Source: Trileptium ribeirensis | Taxonomy: Eukaryota > Nematoda > Enoplea > Enoplida > Thoracostomopsidae | DNA length: 64,000 nucleotides | Direction of reading: 5' to 3' | Assembly (NCBI GenBank): GCA_030248225.1 | Contig: JASANE010019514.1 | Coordinates: 34,963 to 98,962 of the forward strand | Shown: piece by piece, positions 59,403 to 64,000 of the stretch | How positions within the stretch are numbered: position 1 is the first letter of the stretch | Layout of the letters: each line of letters opens with the position of its first letter | Position numbers and translations under genes: made by a program | The notes under the pieces: model-generated | Seen by the model: the letters and a program-made list of their open reading frames with translations, nothing else | Database searches by the model: none | What the model was told of the DNA's origin: nothing

Positions 59403-60342
59403 GTAAAGCAACAACCAGATTAGAGATGGACACGGATAAATTTATTTCGACCTGGAGTTTTGGATAAGTGGAGGATGAATGCTATTATTTTAGTCAACCT
59501 AGATAGAAAAATAACGTACAATCTTTGGAAAATAAAACCCTAAACTATGTTTGAAACTGTTCTAAAAGTCCAGTTACTTTTTGTTCCTAAGCCCGCTTCT
59601 ACACTTTCAGGTCATCTTTATTACCGGCTTGTAGAAAAGCATTTATATAAAAATCGGTCACTTAAACATGGGCATACTAAAGTTTGATAAAGGAGTTGAA
59701 GGATTAAATCATTCTCTTTCGTACAAAACGTTACAATTAAAACAAATCTGCTGGAGACTGATCAAACTTAAAAATGTTATATTACGCTCTGCGTTATGAT
59801 ATCAATAAAAATTGACTGATTTACTGTAGACAAGTTAAAATGTAAATTAGTTATATAAAGCTTTACTGGCAATTATAACAATAAGATGTAAACATTGTGT
59901 GTTTTAATAGATTGAATTGTATTTAGTTTCGGCAAAATTAATCAAAATTACATACATTTCAGAAAACAATTTTGACTTTATTAAAGCCAATCATTTAGCT
60001 TCTCATTATGATCTAATTTATGTAAACAGAAATCGAATGTTGATTCAAAATATTGAATACACGCTCAAAGTTAATCAATTATAAGGCGCTAATAAACCGA
60101 TCTATATGTGCATCTTATTATGGAGACATTTTCGTTTAGTACTTAGGGAATTAATTGCAAAAATATATGTAAATTCTTGGTGTCATATCAACTAACATCA
60201 AAATGATAATTATCAATAACATTGACATATCAGCTTAATTAAAATTATTGAGATAACATTGCATTAATAACCAGAGAAGACTGAATAACAAACTTTCTAT
60301 TGTATCATTCAAAGGAACACTGCGCTAAGCAAAATTTTATTT

Positions 60343-60946
60343 TCAAAAATGAAAATCTGTTGTAAAGCTTAGCAAGAAACGAATAAAATATTTAGTTTGC
60401 ATGCCGTTGTATGCCAGTAACTCTAGTAAATTATTGTCAAAATGTCTACACATGTTGCTATAGTTTATAACATCGTAATGCATTTTAAAATATGCAACGT
60501 GTTGCTCAGAGTCGGAAATATACACATTCGTATTCTCAATATATTCTCTATTGCCGGTTTCAAATAGAAACAATCAGCAAAATTTGTATTTCGCTGGTTG
60601 TTGACATGTCCTTGAATAAACTTTGGGTTTCGAGGTCACATTGCATTCGCAAAGTGTAAATCTTAGATTGATCTCGCAAGTTTAGGGACAAAATCATATA
60701 AAGCGATATGCTCCTATATTCATCATATTTTCCTTTGTGATAAATGTTTTGCGTTGGAAATAGCTTATTTAACCTCCTATGTTGCATAGTCCATGCTTCA
60801 ACAAGTGGCAGATTCATCGAATTCCCTCGCCCCTTACTTCGCACCTTACAGCGAAGGTGAATGGTAAAAGCACAAGCACACAAACTTACACATTGGAACG
60901 ACAATATATACGTGAAACTAATAACGATGTTTGCGGATTTGCTCAT
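60343..60946 (-). pseudogene. Unidentified coding-like region with one frame change
   Basis: Two overlapping minus-strand frames, 60946..60560 (128 codons) and 60573..60343 (76 codons), follow each other as if one gene were split by a frameshift near 60565. Segments such as SKGRGNSMNLPLVEAWTMQH and EQHVAYFKMHYDVINYSN look coded, not random. No family recognised; a decayed mobile or viral-type gene or a host gene are both possible. Confidence 0.3.
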
Positions 60947-62498
60947 TACGTCTTTTTATGTCTGCACAAATGCAGGTGACAAATTATAAGCACGATTGCA
61001 GTTGCGGCATGCATAATCCATGATATATATGTAACACCAATTCAATTCTTGTTTTTGAACGTGTAGTAGACAGTTGGATGAATTAATGCATAATACTATT
61101 TGTATGGTTATACACCTCCAGTAAACCCTATTTGCATCCTATTTTGTGCTCACATATATCTTTATACAGTATGCAAAAGTCTTGGCCCTGCACTCATGTA
61201 CCTCTAACATGTACTTATATCTCTGTATTCTGCTCCTGCATGTATATACCCTGATTTTGTACCACTGTGTACCCCTATGTTTTAAAATATATATGCTGTG
61301 TATTCTTTTCCCCATAATAATATCCTAAATGAGTAATCTGTACCTGTACGAAAACATCTCGTAGCCCTGGATCTACCAGTAGAATCTCTATTTTGCGCTA
61401 CCATGGGTACCAGTGTACCCTTGCGGCCACGTATTATAAACAGGTAACATATCGTATCCGTGTCCCCATTAGTTCATATCGCCGGTATATGCCAAAAGTT
61501 CACTAGGTGCGATGTACGCCGCTTCGTAAAGATGATAGTGGATGTTGTGCTCGCCTCAGCTCTAGAGCCGAGTCCGAGCTGCAAGCTATCGAGACGAGCT
61601 GAGCTTCGAGCCAACCTTCAAACACCACAGCGAGAGAACGTTATTATTGTTAATCCTGTTTACGGCTGTGCTATATTTGTATATCGGCGGCTGGTGACTG
61701 ATGCTGGAGTCGATATCGATGGTGTGAACGCCCATACCCAATACTATGGCTAAGGCTGGCTAAAGCCACCACTGCTCCGGGTCTAGCCGTCCCATTGCGC
61801 TGGAAAAGAACTATCACGGTCATATTGCACTTCATATATAGAATAATCCGAGTATCTCCTTTGAAATTCGCCCAGCCCCCCCTCCCCAAATAGTTACTCT
61901 GAATACGGATCTCTAAACGCTTTGAGGATCGTTCAGAGAAATCGAAATTGCAGCCAAATCACTTTGTTATGTATGACATATGCCTATGTGCTAGTTTTTA
62001 GGTTAATAAGACATAAGTATACAGGTAAGCATATTTCGATTTGTTCCAATTTTGCCCAATCTGATACTAAAACAAATTATTTTATAATTGAAAAATTTAT
62101 CGTCGGCCTTACGTTTTGCAACTGTGCAAATCTTCACGCGACTAAATTTAGTGAATGAAAGTATGAATTGTTACAAAATTCACGCAAATATTAAGAAACA
62201 ATTTAAATCCAAGAACCAGGTACAACATAATCTAAACGAAGAATCGTCTATACAGCGTAGAAATATGGCTTTCAAGGACTTCCAAATATATACAATCTAT
62301 TGAAATTTAGCTAGAGATATTAGAAATATTATGTAAGTGAATTAAACTAAAAATTTCACTGGAATTAAAATTATCCTAAAATACGCCGCGATATAATAGG
62401 TTTAAGCATGGTAAAACTTTATATTTTTCAAAATTGTTCATGCTGCTATAACCAGACAAGCATGTGTTTCAAATTAATGCATCAAGCATATGATTTGA

Positions 62499-62745
62499 TT
62501 AGTCGTTAAAGGCGCTTGCTAAAGGCGTTTTGAGAGTAACTAACTGTTGTAAAATTGTTGTTTTGTTGATGTAATATTGCTGTCTTGTTGTAGCATAAAT
62601 TATATAGTCCCTAAGAAAATAAATATTTCCACGAGCTCTAAAGTCACATTTTTTGAGAACATCAAACAAATGTCTACACAGCGGAAATGCTAAATACTTA
62701 TTGTCGCTTAAATACAGCACGCTTATCTGTAAAAGTAGATATAAA
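62499..62745 (-). pseudogene. Unidentified coding-like segment
   Basis: An open frame of about 80 codons on the minus strand containing YLAFPLCRHLFDVLKK and ARGNIYFLRDYIIYA, ending at 62499. Not recognised. It lies on the same strand as the segments at 60.3 to 60.9 and 63.3 to 63.5 kb. Confidence 0.25.
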
Positions 62746-63308
62746 GCCTACAATAAAGAGATGCTGAGCCACGATCTTATAGCGTTGACCTGTCTAAAAT
62801 CTGTCAAATTTTATCAGATGCGTCTGGTTAATTAAAAGGCGGATTCAAAATTGAATATTGTAGAGAACTACATATTTAGAGCACATGAGTCGTACAAATG
62901 TATTGCAGCGAAATAATATCCGTTCCTCATCTCTTGATTTGGACATGGTAATTTTGATATTTTGTTCGCTATTGTAACATCTGCACATCATGCCTGTATG
63001 GCACAGATTTAAAGCGTTCACAGTGCACTGCTATCGATAGGTGTACGGCATCAGTGGTTGAATTGGAAAATCCTCTAAATCACTGAAGTATAAATTTGTA
63101 TTACTTTGACGCTCTATGTAAAGCCTGACAAAAGTCGAGAACAGTTTCACAGTTTTACGGCTATGATAAAAACATCAGAAAATCTAGCTATTCGCCTAGT
63201 TATGTAATACAGACACCGTTCGTGCAGAAGCAGTATACTTTATTTATACTATCGGCTCCCTTAGTTTGTTTTGGACATAGCAAACGTAGGAAAGGCCAAA
63301 ACACAATT

Positions 63309-63530
63309 CTATATTGTTATATCCTGGCAGATAACTGTGTAGTACCGGTGATTTAATAAAAATGGTGCACGTTTTGATAATTTAGAACAACAAATCTTCA
63401 ATAATGTAATACTTTCACACGCAGCAGCAAATGGTATACGTTGAATTTCAGATATTTGGTTTGAGTTTGGATAAACATAAGATTTATTCCAAACCAAATT
63501 GTTCGAACATATTAAATAAAATATGCTCTA
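63309..63530 (-). pseudogene. Unidentified coding-like segment
   Basis: An open frame of about 70 codons on the minus strand with QISEIQRIPFAAACESITLL and CCSKLSKRAPFLLNHRYY, ending at 63309. Further coding-like scraps, interrupted by stops, lie at 62900..63240 on the same strand. No family recognised. Confidence 0.25.
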
Positions 63531-63749
63531 GTTTGCAAAAATTAGAAATACAGCTGTATGGCATTTTATTCTAAACATATTGCTGGACGATCAGATAAAG
63601 TTGAATAAATTTCCGAACAAATTAATGTAGATCACAGCCGGGGCCAATGTAACCTTTAGGGGCGGGGAAACGAAATACGTGCTATACCGTTCTCGATATA
63701 CTAAGCCTAAGCCTTAGTCTTAGCCTAAACTAAGCTGTCTATATGAGCC

Positions 63750-63850
63750 ATTTATTCAGCTTAAGCCTAAGTCGGGGGCTACCGCCCCCGAACCCTCGCT
63801 CTAAGCTGTTCTTTTTTGTAACGTTATAACGTCCGGCCCCTAACGTGACA
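63750..63850 (-). repeat. Dispersed repeat with perfect GC hairpin (partner of 13685..13800)
   Basis: An inverted copy of the 13.7-kb repeat. The hairpin TCGGGGGC TACC GCCCCCGA spans 63772..63791. GCCTAA hexamers adjoin it at 63703..63730 and 63762..63769. Confidence 0.6.
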
Positions 63851-64000
63851 TGTGCCAGAGCTGGCGATAGGTCCACCCGAACCTCCCAATTGGGAGGGTG
63901 GCACCCATATGAGAAGAGCCCTCTCACAGAAAAGAATTTTTTCCTGGCGCATAGCGCATAAAATTAGCTCGAATACAGCCAGTACAGAGTTCAATATTTT

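Noticed and set aside
61460..61753. 97-codon plus-strand ORF in a GC-richer patch
   Set aside because: CGAGCTGAGCTTCGAGC-type internal repetition and no recognisable domain; both strands are open to a similar degree.

Overview
This is AT-rich, intron-rich, transposon-rich animal genomic DNA. There are no bacterial-style operons; coding sequence is split into short exons with GT..AG introns of 1 to 11 kb. An FMRFamide-type receptor and an EAK-7/MEAK7 homologue show it is metazoan. The motif TTAGGCTTAG occurs four times, and a TTTTTTCAG acceptor lies 28 bases before the RPL28 start. Both recall nematodes (TTAGGC telomeres, spliced leaders), but I treat a nematode or related invertebrate only as a weak guess.

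Three genes are well supported. (1) The 3' part of a MEAK7/eak-7 homologue (TLDc protein, mTOR/FoxO signalling) lies on the plus strand in four exons between 803 and 9114; its 5' exons are off the left edge. (2) An uninterrupted ribosomal protein L28 (eL28) reading frame lies at 18944..19378 (+). (3) A class A GPCR of the FMRFamide-receptor type lies on the minus strand, with three exons at 44662..44194, 41061..40827 and 29844..29154. All splice phases agree and give 464 residues. A probable last exon of an unidentified membrane protein lies near 54.1 to 53.8 kb (-). Unidentified coding-like stretches lie near 21.2 to 22.1 kb (+), 59.2 kb (+) and 60.3 to 63.5 kb (-).

The rest is mostly mobile or repeated DNA. 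The 11-kb second intron of the GPCR holds an LTR retroelement (30051..37245) with two 1.2-kb LTRs and no coding interior; its 3' LTR carries a nested TA-flanked MITE. The same intron holds a Mutator-like (MULE) element (38492..39890) with a 9-bp target duplication, terminal arrays of 15/16-bp units and a FLYWCH zinc finger. A decayed hAT transposon with near-perfect 8-bp target duplications occupies 47025..49859. Further elements are three related mariner-like MITEs (6.4, 11.9 and 35.9 kb), two LINE fragments (10.7 and 25.6 kb), a four-copy tRNA-like repeat family and several foldback elements.

Tandem arrays are conspicuous: five regularly spaced hairpins (28.5 kb), a 67/58-bp array (52 kb), a palindrome-rich array (56.7 kb) and a 13-unit 93-bp minisatellite (57.5 kb).

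Layout: 0-9 kb MEAK7; 9-18.9 kb repeats; 18.9-19.4 kb RPL28; 20-29 kb repeats plus unidentified coding-like DNA; 29-44.7 kb GPCR and its transposon-loaded introns; 44.9-50 kb TIR element and hAT; 50-64 kb tandem arrays and unidentified coding-like segments.
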